Of a DNA stretch of 32,330 nucleotides, positions 10,438-19,428 are shown piece by piece (position 1 is the first letter of the stretch; every line of letters begins with the position of its first letter). A program made the translations under genes and the position numbers. The notes under the pieces were generated by a model. That model ran no database searches. It saw nothing but the letters and a program-made list of their open reading frames with translations, and was not told the origin of the DNA. This DNA comes from an uncultured Opitutaceae bacterium (GTDB taxonomy: Bacteria; Verrucomicrobiota; Verrucomicrobiia; Opitutales; Opitutaceae), in contig CALDFV010000240.1 in the NCBI GenBank assembly GCA_937942145.1, positions 1-32,330 on the forward strand. The letters are read 5' to 3'.

Positions 10438-11373
10438 ATGGATCACTATTTCCACTCTTACGGAGGCCTTGGGCTGCAGCGTTACATGGTTTCGGACAAG
10501 CCTCGAACAGATTCGTTTGCGGCAGCGATTAAGGAAGTTGTTCAGGAGGGGGACGAGGTTATCGACGTAGGTACAGGCACGGGACTTTTGGCGATACTAG
10601 CTGCCAAGGCAGGAGCCAAGAAAGTCTATGGGTTAGATGACTCGGATATCGCGGAAGTTGCGAAGACGCTGGTCGAGCGAAATGGACTGACGGACGTGGT
10701 GGACATTGTACGATGCAATGCCAGCAATTTTGATTTAGGAAATACCACGGATGTGATCGTGAGCGAATGGCTTGGTCTCCTTGCCTTTGCGGAAGCGATG
10801 CTGGATGATCTGATTGTGGCCCGAGATGCAAACTTGAAGCCCGGCGGTACTATGATTCCATCAGAGGTGGATGTGCTCTTGGCTCCAGTGAGCTGTCCCG
10901 ATCTGTACAATCGGGAAGGGCCGGGATTTTGGCGGGAGCCGATTCACGGAATCGACTATTCGATTTTGGAGGAATTGGAGCAAAATCAGGAACTGTCGCT
11001 GCAAATCAGGGTGCCGGCGGAGTCAATGCTAGCAAAAGGGCAGCCGATGGTTTCCTTGAATTTGGCAACTGCCTCGAGCGAGGATCCATGGGAACGCGGA
11101 GAGCTTGAGTTTCAAATGGAACGCGGAGCCCGTCTGGATGGATTCGTGGGCTGGTTCTCTATGCAGCTTTCGCCCTCGGTCCGTCTCGATACGGGGCCTG
11201 ATTCCCCTCTGACCCATTGGCGTCAGATTCATTTCCCATTCAAGCCATTCGATGTGGAGGCGGGGCAAATCCTGAAGGTAAGGTACACCCTCGACCGTTC
11301 GGAGCAGCACTCTCGGGCCATCCTTCTTGATCTGGCAGTTGGGGAAAATCGCTATTGTTATCAAGTCGGATAG
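10438..11373 (+). CDS. PRMT-like (protein arginine N-methyltransferase family) class I SAM-dependent methyltransferase
   Basis: YFHSY (YFxxY-type motif), VIDVGTGTGLLAILAAKAGA (SAM motif I), SEWLGLLAFAEAMLDDLIVARDANLKPGG (double-E-loop-like), and SPLTHWRQIHFPF (THW loop-like). Confidence 0.8.
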   Translation: MDHYFHSYGGLGLQRYMVSDKPRTDSFAAAIKEVVQEGDEVIDVGTGTGLLAILAAKAGAKKVYGLDDSDIAEVAKTLVERNGLTDVVDIVRCNASNFDLGNTTDVIVSEWLGLLAFAEAMLDDLIVARDANLKPGGTMIPSEVDVLLAPVSCPDLYNREGPGFWREPIHGIDYSILEELEQNQELSLQIRVPAESMLAKGQPMVSLNLATASSEDPWERGELEFQMERGARLDGFVGWFSMQLSPSVRLDTGPDSPLTHWRQIHFPFKPFDVEAGQILKVRYTLDRSEQHSRAILLDLAVGENRYCYQVG

Positions 11374-11531
11374 AGATGTAGGCGCTCGGTCCATCGACGA
11401 GCTCAGGGTAGTAAGCCGATTTTGAACCCAGCTCGCCCGACACGCGGGATTGGGCCCGAGATTCTTTGCCTTTGAGTTGATGGGCAGTTAACGGTTGCAA
11501 AGGGGTCGGTTGAGTTACTTTTTTAAACCAA

Positions 11532-12464
11532 GTGAATCGATATGCTGTTTTCGTTCGTTCGTTTGCCGCCGCCGTGGCGGGAGGTTCCGTTTTCGCTGCG
11601 GCCGAATGCGTCCGTTTGGATATTGAGGCCGACGAGATCTTGCAAATCCCTCAGTTAAGTGACGGTGAGCCGTCGGCGGGTAAGCGGGTTAATCTAATAG
11701 CTCCCGAGTACTTGGGTACCGAAGTTTTCCATACGCTCTATTTGCCAAGGAACTGGAGATATAAGGGAGAAAAGTTGCCCATAATTTTTGAATACACGGG
11801 TAATTACTTTCCTAAATCAGGATCGACGGGCGAGGTTGAAGATGCAGGGCTAGGTTATGGTCTGTCAGGAGGTAAGTTTATTTGGGTCTCATTGCCTTAC
11901 ATAAGCCAGGATCATAAGGACAATCAGGTGACTTGGTGGGGCGACGAGCGCGCAACGGTTGAGTACGCAAAGGTCAATGTGCCGCGGATTATTCGAGAGT
12001 ACAACGCGGATCCCGAAGCGGTGTTTTTGTGCGGTTTTTCCAGGGGGGCGATTGGGGTGAACTATCTTGGTCTCTATGATGTCGAGGTTGCTCGATTATG
12101 GTCGGCCTTTATTACTCATGACCACTTTGATGGGATCAAAGAGTGGAAAAATACCGAATGGGGAACGCCGATGGAAAAGTACCGTGCGGGAGCGATTGAA
12201 CGCCTGAAGCGAGTGGGTGATCGGCCTTACCTTGTCAGCCAAAATGGTGGCACATCTGGTACGAAGGAGTTTATTGAATCGGTTTTGCCGACCACCGACA
12301 ATTTTACGATCAGCAATATCAATACAAACGAGATCTTCGGGAGCTTCCCTCATCCAATAGCCGTTCATCCGCATACTGATAGGTGGACATTCATTCCGAG
12401 CAAGTACCGCTTAAGAACGTGGAAGTGGATCAATAGGGTGGCGGGACTTTCAAAACCAGAATGA
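11532..12464 (+). CDS. Secreted alpha/beta hydrolase / esterase-like protein
   Basis: Signal-peptide-like N-terminus; VFLCGFSRGAIGVNYLGL contains a GxSxG nucleophile elbow. GTG start. Confidence 0.7.
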   Translation: MNRYAVFVRSFAAAVAGGSVFAAAECVRLDIEADEILQIPQLSDGEPSAGKRVNLIAPEYLGTEVFHTLYLPRNWRYKGEKLPIIFEYTGNYFPKSGSTGEVEDAGLGYGLSGGKFIWVSLPYISQDHKDNQVTWWGDERATVEYAKVNVPRIIREYNADPEAVFLCGFSRGAIGVNYLGLYDVEVARLWSAFITHDHFDGIKEWKNTEWGTPMEKYRAGAIERLKRVGDRPYLVSQNGGTSGTKEFIESVLPTTDNFTISNINTNEIFGSFPHPIAVHPHTDRWTFIPSKYRLRTWKWINRVAGLSKPE

Positions 12465-12779
12465 TTGCAGGAATGTTACCCTTTTCTTTTTGATACGCTG
12501 AGGAAATGGGCATTGCCGGAGCGGTGATGCTCCTCTTAGGGGTCTTTTCTGTATTGAGAATGCAATACGCTCGGATTTCCTCAGACGATTACGAGATCCA
12601 GGGCGTGAGTTTTTGACCGGAGGGAAGGAGTGAGATTGAGGGCTCTGATGAAACGATTCACTGAAGATTAGCAAAATCGTCGTTTTCGGCACTTGCACCC
12701 GTTGTAAGATTGGAAAACGTTTTATAGCTCAAAGGACTGAGCAGGAGGGTAGCCATGCTGAGAATCCCGTAAATTTGAA

Positions 12780-14366
12780 ATGGGTCGAATAGAGATCAAA
12801 GCGCTAATTGTTGAATCGGATGCGTCGAGGACAAATCGGATCGTCGCGCTTCTCGAGAGATCAAACGATCAACGGTTTCGTTGTTGCACTGCAAATTCCT
12901 TGGTGCGGGCGAACAAGCTGCTTGTAGAAAAGCGATGTGACATCGTGCTAAGTTCCCTCGAGCTAGTGGATGCCAAAGGATTGGATTCACTTGTCTCGTT
13001 TAACCTAGGTAGAGCGGATACTCCTGTCATAGCTCTCGTAGAAGGAGCAGAGTCTGATTCGGTATTAAATGCGGCTCGAAGCTTGTCCGATGATTGCCTC
13101 TTTTGGGGAGAGCTCGGGGAGGATAGCCTTGTTCAATCCATTTCCTATGCGCTCGAGCGCCGTCGCATGCTTCGAGAACTGCAGATTCAGCGGACTGAAA
13201 AAGTCGGAGGGTATGAGAATTCCCATTATCGAGGGATCTTGGATAAGATTGATGAGGCGGTCTTTGTCGTTTCCAGAGAAGACGGGGTTTTATTGTACTC
13301 GAACGAAACCGCTAAGCGTTGGTTTGGCGCAAATATGGGTGAAGCCCTCGAGGATGTACTGGAGTACGATCTCCTTGAAGTTGAGGAGGTCGAGATGGAG
13401 ATCTCCATCAAGAATTCTAGCTATCCGCGAGCGGAACTGAGGTCCTTATCTGTGGATTGGGGCACGGAATTGGCGTGTCTCATTTCGATGCGGGACATAT
13501 CTAAGCAGAAGAGAGCGGAGGACGCTTTTCTGGCGAGTCAGAGGAGGCTGGATCTAGCCACGAGGGAAGTAGGGTTTTGGTCATGGAATTTGGCGAGCCA
13601 AGAGGCGCAATTTAGTGACTCGCTACGAAGGACGTTGGGTTACGAGCAGTCTGTATTTTGCGATACATTTTCAGATTTCGAGGAATTGGTTCACCCAGAG
13701 GATAAAGATCGAGTAAAAGCTGAATTTCGCGTTATTGCCGGTGATTCGATATATGATTTTGAATTGAGATTTAGAATACGTTGTGGAGATGGCCTCTATG
13801 CGAGCGTGGGAATGAGAGGTGGTCGAATTCCATTAGGGGATCCAGAGCCGGTTGTGATTGGGGGCTCGTTGTTCTGGCTGAACGACAATAAGGAGAATTA
13901 TGTTTCCACGAATTCTGGAAAGGCCGGTTTTGAAGAACCATCCAAAATACAAAGGAAATCCGTCAAGAAGAATTTGGCTGCGGGTGGAATCGCCTTGATC
14001 GTAGACGACGAAGAGGTGCTTCGCAAAGCCCTAGACTCTATTTTGGCTTCCTATGGATTCACTACGCTACTCGCCAATGATGGGGTAGAAGGGATAGAGC
14101 TTTACGAAAAGCATCAGGGGGAAATTGAAATCGTAATTATCGATATGAATATGCCCCGTGTTGATGGTAGTAAAGTTTTTGAACGGATACGAAAGGATGG
14201 TGATCGTATCCCGATTATAATGACGAGTGGAAACGATGACAAGCAGGCATTGCCGTTCTCAGATGGGGAGAAGGAGAACTGTGACTTTCTCTTGAAACCG
14301 TTCGGACTAGCTGATGTGAAGCAAGTCGTAGACCGGTTTGCCGGAAAACCGGTTGCTTTTGAATAG
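12780..14366 (+). CDS. Multi-domain signalling protein: N-terminal degenerate receiver, two PAS domains, C-terminal receiver
   Basis: N-terminus ALIVESDASRTNRIVALLER...CDIVLSSLELVDAKGLDSL (receiver-like). PAS segments at about aa 150-240 and aa 255-350 (REVGFWSWNLASQEAQFSDSLRRTLGYEQ...LVHPEDKDRVKAEF). C-terminal canonical REC: ALIVDDEEVLRKALDSIL...VIIDMNMPRVDG...IIMTSG...FLLKPF. Confidence 0.8.
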   Translation: MGRIEIKALIVESDASRTNRIVALLERSNDQRFRCCTANSLVRANKLLVEKRCDIVLSSLELVDAKGLDSLVSFNLGRADTPVIALVEGAESDSVLNAARSLSDDCLFWGELGEDSLVQSISYALERRRMLRELQIQRTEKVGGYENSHYRGILDKIDEAVFVVSREDGVLLYSNETAKRWFGANMGEALEDVLEYDLLEVEEVEMEISIKNSSYPRAELRSLSVDWGTELACLISMRDISKQKRAEDAFLASQRRLDLATREVGFWSWNLASQEAQFSDSLRRTLGYEQSVFCDTFSDFEELVHPEDKDRVKAEFRVIAGDSIYDFELRFRIRCGDGLYASVGMRGGRIPLGDPEPVVIGGSLFWLNDNKENYVSTNSGKAGFEEPSKIQRKSVKKNLAAGGIALIVDDEEVLRKALDSILASYGFTTLLANDGVEGIELYEKHQGEIEIVIIDMNMPRVDGSKVFERIRKDGDRIPIIMTSGNDDKQALPFSDGEKENCDFLLKPFGLADVKQVVDRFAGKPVAFE

Positions 14367-14372
14367 TGGAAC

Positions 14373-14385
14373 CGGGCCTGGCCCG
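14373..14385. terminator. GC-rich hairpin between convergent genes, candidate terminator
   Basis: Perfect inverted repeat CGGGCC-T-GGCCCG in the 27-bp gap between the convergent REC/PAS gene and pdhC. Confidence 0.35.
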
Positions 14386-14393
14386 AATTTGCT

Positions 14394-15671
14394 CTAGATG
14401 AAAATGAAGGCTGGGTTTTCGAGGATCGTCTTGAGCGACTGGAGGAATTGGGCTCCGGTCGCCCCATCGACAACACGATGATCGCAGCTCAGGCCGATTT
14501 TCATTATTTGCGCGGCCTCAATACTTCCGTTATCTCGGACGACTGGACGGGCGATTGTGGCGCCAACTGACAGAATTCCTGCGTTTGGAGTGTTGATGAT
14601 TCCGTAAAATCCGGTTACGCCGAACATACCGAGATTGGTTACCGTGAAAGTGCTTCCGGACATCTCGTTGGGGGAAAGTTTTTTCGATCTGGCCTTAGTG
14701 ATTAGTTCTTTCGCTTCTGCTGAGATTGATTTCAGGGACTTTGCCTCCGCATTTCTGATGACTGGGGTCAAAAGGCCGTCTTCGATTGCCACGCCAAAAG
14801 AAATGTCGACGGAACTATGTTGCCGGATGGTCTTTCCTGCCCAAGAGCGGTTCATTGCGGGAACCCGGCGTAAGGCTTCGGTTGCTGCTTTCAATATGAA
14901 ATCATTGACACTAAATTTGACGCCTCCTGGCTCCGGTGGAAGGGCGGCTAACTCCGAATTGAGTTGTTTGCGCAAGTCCAGCAGTGCACCGACATCGATT
15001 TCTGATTCGAGATAGAAGTGAGGAGCGGTCGTTTTGCTCTCTTGGAGCCGTTGGGCGATGATTGCCCGCATTTGGGAAACCGGAATGTCCTCGGCTACAG
15101 CTATCCCGCCCGACGTGGAAGCAGGGACATCAGTTGAAGTGGCTTGGCCCACAGATCCTGAACCCGCTCCCAGCACGTCTTTCTTAACAATTCGACCGTT
15201 GGGACCAGAACCGGTCAATTTGGAAAGATCGACGCCCTGTTGTTCCGCAATCTTCCTGGCTAGCGGGGATGCTTTGATTCGACCGGTAGCCTCTTTTTCT
15301 TGAGTAGGAGCAGGTTCTGCTTCTGAAGTTCCTGAATCCGATGATGCATTTTTTGAGGTCTCAGGTTCTGCATTAGCCTCTGCGCTTGCGGGAGTATCCG
15401 TTGCCGGCGTGGACTGGATATCAATGGATTCTCCTTCTTCGCCGATGGCGCAGATGGGAGATCCAACGGGCACTTGGGCGCCGACGGCGGCAATCTGCTT
15501 CAAGAGCACACCCTCGTCAAACGCTTCCAGTTCCATGGTTGCCTTGTCGGTTTCGATTTCGGCAATGACGTCGCCGGACTCTACGGTGTCGCCTTCATTC
15601 TTGAGCCAGTTAGCGACGGTTCCCACTGTCATGGTGTCGCTAAGTTTGGGCATGTCGATTATAGTGGCCAT
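14394..15671 (-). CDS. pdhC: Pyruvate dehydrogenase complex E2, dihydrolipoamide acetyltransferase
   Basis: One lipoyl domain (GDVIAEIETDKATMELEAFDEG), E3-binding domain (KASPLARKIAEQQGVDLSKLTGSGPNGRIVKKDV), and catalytic CDHRVVDGATGAQFL. Confidence 0.95.
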   Translation of the reverse strand: MATIIDMPKLSDTMTVGTVANWLKNEGDTVESGDVIAEIETDKATMELEAFDEGVLLKQIAAVGAQVPVGSPICAIGEEGESIDIQSTPATDTPASAEANAEPETSKNASSDSGTSEAEPAPTQEKEATGRIKASPLARKIAEQQGVDLSKLTGSGPNGRIVKKDVLGAGSGSVGQATSTDVPASTSGGIAVAEDIPVSQMRAIIAQRLQESKTTAPHFYLESEIDVGALLDLRKQLNSELAALPPEPGGVKFSVNDFILKAATEALRRVPAMNRSWAGKTIRQHSSVDISFGVAIEDGLLTPVIRNAEAKSLKSISAEAKELITKARSKKLSPNEMSGSTFTVTNLGMFGVTGFYGIINTPNAGILSVGATIARPVVRDNGSIEAAQIMKIGLSCDHRVVDGATGAQFLQSLKTILENPAFIFI

Positions 15672-15707
15672 ATTCTGTCGGAAATTATTTGTGGTGATTT
15701 TATCGGG

Positions 15708-16682
15708 TCAGCAGATCTCCAGTACTTTCTTTACGACCACATTGGCTTTGGGAAGCTGGATTTTCTCCAGAGGTGGACTGTAAATTGCCGGCGCGTCGAT
15801 CGCAGATATCCGCTGGACGGGAGCGTCGAGATAGTCGAAGGCTTGGTTCTGAATCAGGTAAGCGATCTGGGCATCGACACCGCAGAAGGGTTTGTTCTCT
15901 TCTACCAGCACGGCGCGACTCGTCTTTTTGACTGAATTGACAATCGTTTCCTCATCTAGGGGGCGGATTGATCGCAGGTCCACGACTTCTGCATCAATAT
16001 CATGCTCCGTCTTCAATATTTCTGCTGCCTCCAGGCAAACCAGTACGGAGGGTCCGTGCGCGATTAGTGATAGGTCGGTGCCTTCCCGCGTAACCTTTGC
16101 CTTTCCGAGGGGGACCGTGTAGTCTTCGTCCGGAACTTCGCCCACGTCATTATACATGATGGTACTCTCCATGACATAAACCGGGTCGTTGTCACGGATG
16201 GCGGACTTCATCAAGCCTTTGGCATCGTAAGGATTGGACGGGCAGACAACTTTAAGACCCGGAGTGTTGGCGATAAAGTTTTCTGGAGTGTGAGAGTGAG
16301 TGGCTCCAACACCGGTGCCGCCGTTTGCGGGTCCTCGAATAACGATTGGCACATTGATTTTTCCTCCAGACATATAGCGGACGCTGGCGGCATTGTTAAT
16401 GATCTGGTCCCAGGCAACGTAGGCGAAGCTCCAGAACATGAGTTCCATAACCGGTCGTATCCCGAGCATGGATGCGCCAATCCCCATTCCGATAAAACCC
16501 GCTTCACTGATCGGAGCATCGACAATTCGTTTGGGCCCGAATTGCTTCAGGAGTCCCTCTGTGACTTTGTAAGCTCCATTGTATTCCGCAACTTCTTCGC
16601 CGATAATTACGACGTTTTCATCGCGATTGAGCTCTTCTATCATAGCGTTTTTAAGCGCTTGACGGTAACTGATTTCTGGCAT
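15708..16682 (-). CDS. pdhB: Pyruvate dehydrogenase E1 component beta subunit
   Basis: MPEISYRQALKNAMIEELNRDENVVIIGEEVAEYNGAYKVTEGL...RIVDAPISEAGFIGMGIGASMLGIRPVMELMFWSF, canonical E1beta. Confidence 0.96.
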   Translation of the reverse strand: MPEISYRQALKNAMIEELNRDENVVIIGEEVAEYNGAYKVTEGLLKQFGPKRIVDAPISEAGFIGMGIGASMLGIRPVMELMFWSFAYVAWDQIINNAASVRYMSGGKINVPIVIRGPANGGTGVGATHSHTPENFIANTPGLKVVCPSNPYDAKGLMKSAIRDNDPVYVMESTIMYNDVGEVPDEDYTVPLGKAKVTREGTDLSLIAHGPSVLVCLEAAEILKTEHDIDAEVVDLRSIRPLDEETIVNSVKKTSRAVLVEENKPFCGVDAQIAYLIQNQAFDYLDAPVQRISAIDAPAIYSPPLEKIQLPKANVVVKKVLEIC

Positions 16683-16730
16683 GATAAAATTCCCTGATTG
16701 GTTTTGCGTATCTAAAAATAAGTTACGAAT

Positions 16731-17888
16731 TTAATCGTTGAAGAAAATTCGACCCTCGGACTGCTTTTGATCTGGATTGTCCTCTTCCCAGTACACGTCT
16801 TTCAATATGTCCTCTTCGATTGGAAACTCGCTTTGCTCCGCGAAGGCGGCAGACTTTTCTGCTTCCTCTTTCGCAGCGAGGTCTATTTCTTTGATGCCAT
16901 CGTCGTCCAACAGTTTTGATTCAAGCAGATAGTCGCGGTAAAGGATTATTGGGTCATGGTTTTTACGGTAGTCGTCGATTTCCTCCTTGGAACGATATTT
17001 CTTGTGGTTCGCATCGGCGATGGAGTGACCCTGATATCGGTAGGTATGGATCTCCAGAAGGGATGGCTTGGACTCATCTCGGGCTAGATCCATCGCTTTC
17101 TTAACCCCTTCACGAATATCGAAGAGGGACTCTCCGTTAATCTTGGCCCAGTTCATATTGTATCCATCCGCTCTTACAGCAATGCCAGCTTCGGGATGCA
17201 CGCTGGAACGTTCCTGGGAAGTCCCCATTGAGTAGCCATTGTTTTCGATGATGTAGACGACGGGCAGGTCCCATAGGGAAGCGATATTCAATGATTCGTG
17301 GAAGGCCCCTTGGTTTACGGCTCCATCTCCAAGGAAGCAAAGGGCACAACCTTTTTTCTCCTGGTATTTCAGGCCATATGCCAGACCGGCTCCTAACGGT
17401 GTTTGTCCCGCAACGATTCCATGTCCGCCCCAATAGTTTTTGCTGGGGTCAAAGTAGTGCATCGAGCCACCTTTTCCTTTGGAGCACCCGGTAGCCTTCC
17501 CAAAAAGCTCAGCCATGCATTCGTCCATACTCATCCCAACTGCGAGAGCGTGTCCATGATCACGATACGCGGTGATTACGTGATCATTTTCCTCCATTAA
17601 AGAGACGCAACCGACAGCGATGGACTCCTGTCCAATGTAGAGGTGCAGGAAACCTGCGATTTTCCCCTGTTGGTAGGCACGAAGGGACCTCTCCTCGAAT
17701 CTTCTGATTCGGACCATTTCCCGGTAGAATCCAATCAGCTCTTCGGCCGTCAGTTTGGCGTTGGCGGGAGTTTTGGCTTCTTTGGCGAGATTTGCCTTTG
17801 TCGGCTTGGGTCGCGCAGATTTCTTTGGTGCGGTGGTTTTGGTCACGATTTGAGTTTTTTCTAATTTGAGCCGGAAGAATGATGGCAA
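16731..17888 (-). CDS. pdhA: Pyruvate dehydrogenase E1 component alpha subunit, with Lys/Ala-rich N-terminal extension
   Basis: RRFEERSLRAYQQGKIAGFLHLYIGQESIAVG, GHGIVAGQTPLGAGLAYGLKY and FLGDGAVNQGAFHESLNIASLWDLPVVYIIENNGYSMGT (TPP-binding). Confidence 0.95.
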   Translation of the reverse strand: MPSFFRLKLEKTQIVTKTTAPKKSARPKPTKANLAKEAKTPANAKLTAEELIGFYREMVRIRRFEERSLRAYQQGKIAGFLHLYIGQESIAVGCVSLMEENDHVITAYRDHGHALAVGMSMDECMAELFGKATGCSKGKGGSMHYFDPSKNYWGGHGIVAGQTPLGAGLAYGLKYQEKKGCALCFLGDGAVNQGAFHESLNIASLWDLPVVYIIENNGYSMGTSQERSSVHPEAGIAVRADGYNMNWAKINGESLFDIREGVKKAMDLARDESKPSLLEIHTYRYQGHSIADANHKKYRSKEEIDDYRKNHDPIILYRDYLLESKLLDDDGIKEIDLAAKEEAEKSAAFAEQSEFPIEEDILKDVYWEEDNPDQKQSEGRIFFND

Positions 17889-17948
17889 TTTTCTTCAATG
17901 ATCAAGGGCATATCGCAGATCCTAGAGTTTCTTGCAGGTATTTGGGCG

Positions 17949-18455
17949 TCAGGATTTGCCTTCCCAACCTTCAATCACTTGTTCCACGACGATTTCCAGG
18001 GGTTGCCCTGGCTCGCAATTGGCTCGAGCGGACACGAAACTGTCTTTGTAATCGTCGTAGATCGCCCAAAGTCCCTGACGGTCGGTTTCAGGTATCGGAA
18101 GGGTGTCGATTTGTTCCCGCGAGAAGAATGAGAACGTTCCCTCGTCTATGGCTTCAGGAAGTTCGTGAATCGCTAGTTGGCTGTCGAATAGGAACATTAG
18201 CCAGTGATTACTCCCTTCGTAAGCTTTCTCCGCGATCATGCAAAAGAGGTGGAGTTGGGAAGGGTCAATTTTAAGCCCAATTTCCTCGAACGTCTCTCGA
18301 GCGGCGCATTGATGGGGGGATTCACCCGTCTCCATTTCAAGCTTTCCGCCAATAGGGCTCCAGAGACCCTGATTCGGAGATTTCTTTCTTTTTAGCATCA
18401 GGAACTCTCCTTTGATGTTTCTGATGAAGATCAGGACGCTTATCTTATATTTCAT
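17949..18455 (-). CDS. NUDIX hydrolase
   Basis: Nudix box-like segment GGKLEMETGESPHQCAARETFEEIGLKI. Confidence 0.9.
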   Translation of the reverse strand: MKYKISVLIFIRNIKGEFLMLKRKKSPNQGLWSPIGGKLEMETGESPHQCAARETFEEIGLKIDPSQLHLFCMIAEKAYEGSNHWLMFLFDSQLAIHELPEAIDEGTFSFFSREQIDTLPIPETDRQGLWAIYDDYKDSFVSARANCEPGQPLEIVVEQVIEGWEGKS

Positions 18456-18579
18456 GGGATCTGGCGGAGTTCAGGCAGTGGAGAGAGATAGGAGGGTCAA
18501 GCGGAAAGCGAGAATCAAAAAGACGCGGAAAGACGTGCAAAGTCTTGCGGGATATCAATTCTTTCGCTAACCAAGGATA

Positions 18580-19182
18580 ATGTCTCGCCAATTCAGTATA
18601 TTCAGCTTTCTGCTGATCCTCTGTTTGCCTTTTTTTGTTGAGGGGTCGGTCGGAGTCCGTGACATTGAACTTGACCGACTCAACGGGAATTCTTCATCAG
18701 GCGATTGGCTAGAGTGCACTATCGAAGTCGAGGTGAGGCGAGATTCGCAGGACCCTACCCGCAAGAACCCGAGTTATGTGGACGATTTGGTGGTAAAGCT
18801 GATGCTTGGCGTGGAAGTGGAAAGCGAGTCGGGGAAAACCTTCGAGTTCTTCCGATCTGAAGCCGCCCTGGTCTCCTTGAAGGAAGGGCGTCACTACATA
18901 CGATTTTATCTGCCGCCTGAGATTGTGGAAAGGGACCGGGTGCGGAACGAAGTTCATTCCTTTTTGGTTCAGTTAGCGCGGTCCGGGGGCCCTGTTTTCG
19001 AGACAGTTTCGCGACAGTTGGAAAGGCCGCAGGTCAAAGACAGTTTCCTTAAACGGATCGAGGAAGAATCCCCTCAAAATGACGGCATTCTCCTGCCGCA
19101 GTTTAAAACGCCTTTCTCTGACGCCTATTCTCGAGAAACCCCCAGCTACCGAGACTTGGACACTCCAGTCTTGGTTCCTTAG
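18580..19182 (+). CDS. Small secreted pilus-associated protein, Amuc_1102-like
   Basis: 200-aa protein with a signal peptide, immediately upstream of the PilM/Amuc_1100/Amuc_1099/secretin genes. The assignment rests mainly on gene context plus general resemblance. Confidence 0.6.
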   Translation: MSRQFSIFSFLLILCLPFFVEGSVGVRDIELDRLNGNSSSGDWLECTIEVEVRRDSQDPTRKNPSYVDDLVVKLMLGVEVESESGKTFEFFRSEAALVSLKEGRHYIRFYLPPEIVERDRVRNEVHSFLVQLARSGGPVFETVSRQLERPQVKDSFLKRIEEESPQNDGILLPQFKTPFSDAYSRETPSYRDLDTPVLVP

Positions 19183-19428
19183 CTCTCAAAAAAGTTCGCC
19201 TGCCTGAAATCGGTTGATTTTTGGATGTTGCGCCGCTGTGAAATGGGTGAAATTGCTTATTGTCGTTAGTGAATCGCTCTTTGTTTTATGTCATGTGAGG
19301 AGCAATTCGTAGCAGGTGGGAAGTAATTCAGGGTTACATGGAATAGTGCATCGGTGTAAACACTTGTTGGTCGACCGTTTTTTCTTGTACCGATCTGATG
19401 TATTTCAAAAAATAGTAAAGAATTACAA

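Noticed and set aside
12730-12780. GCTGAGAATCCCG string resembling part of a TPP riboswitch
   Set aside because: The downstream conserved TPP elements (ACCC...GAACCTGATCTGG) are absent and the downstream gene is not a thiamine gene.
15474-15935. 153-aa plus-strand ORF across pdhC/pdhB
   Set aside because: Antisense shadow of the E2/E1beta genes; composition-driven open frame.
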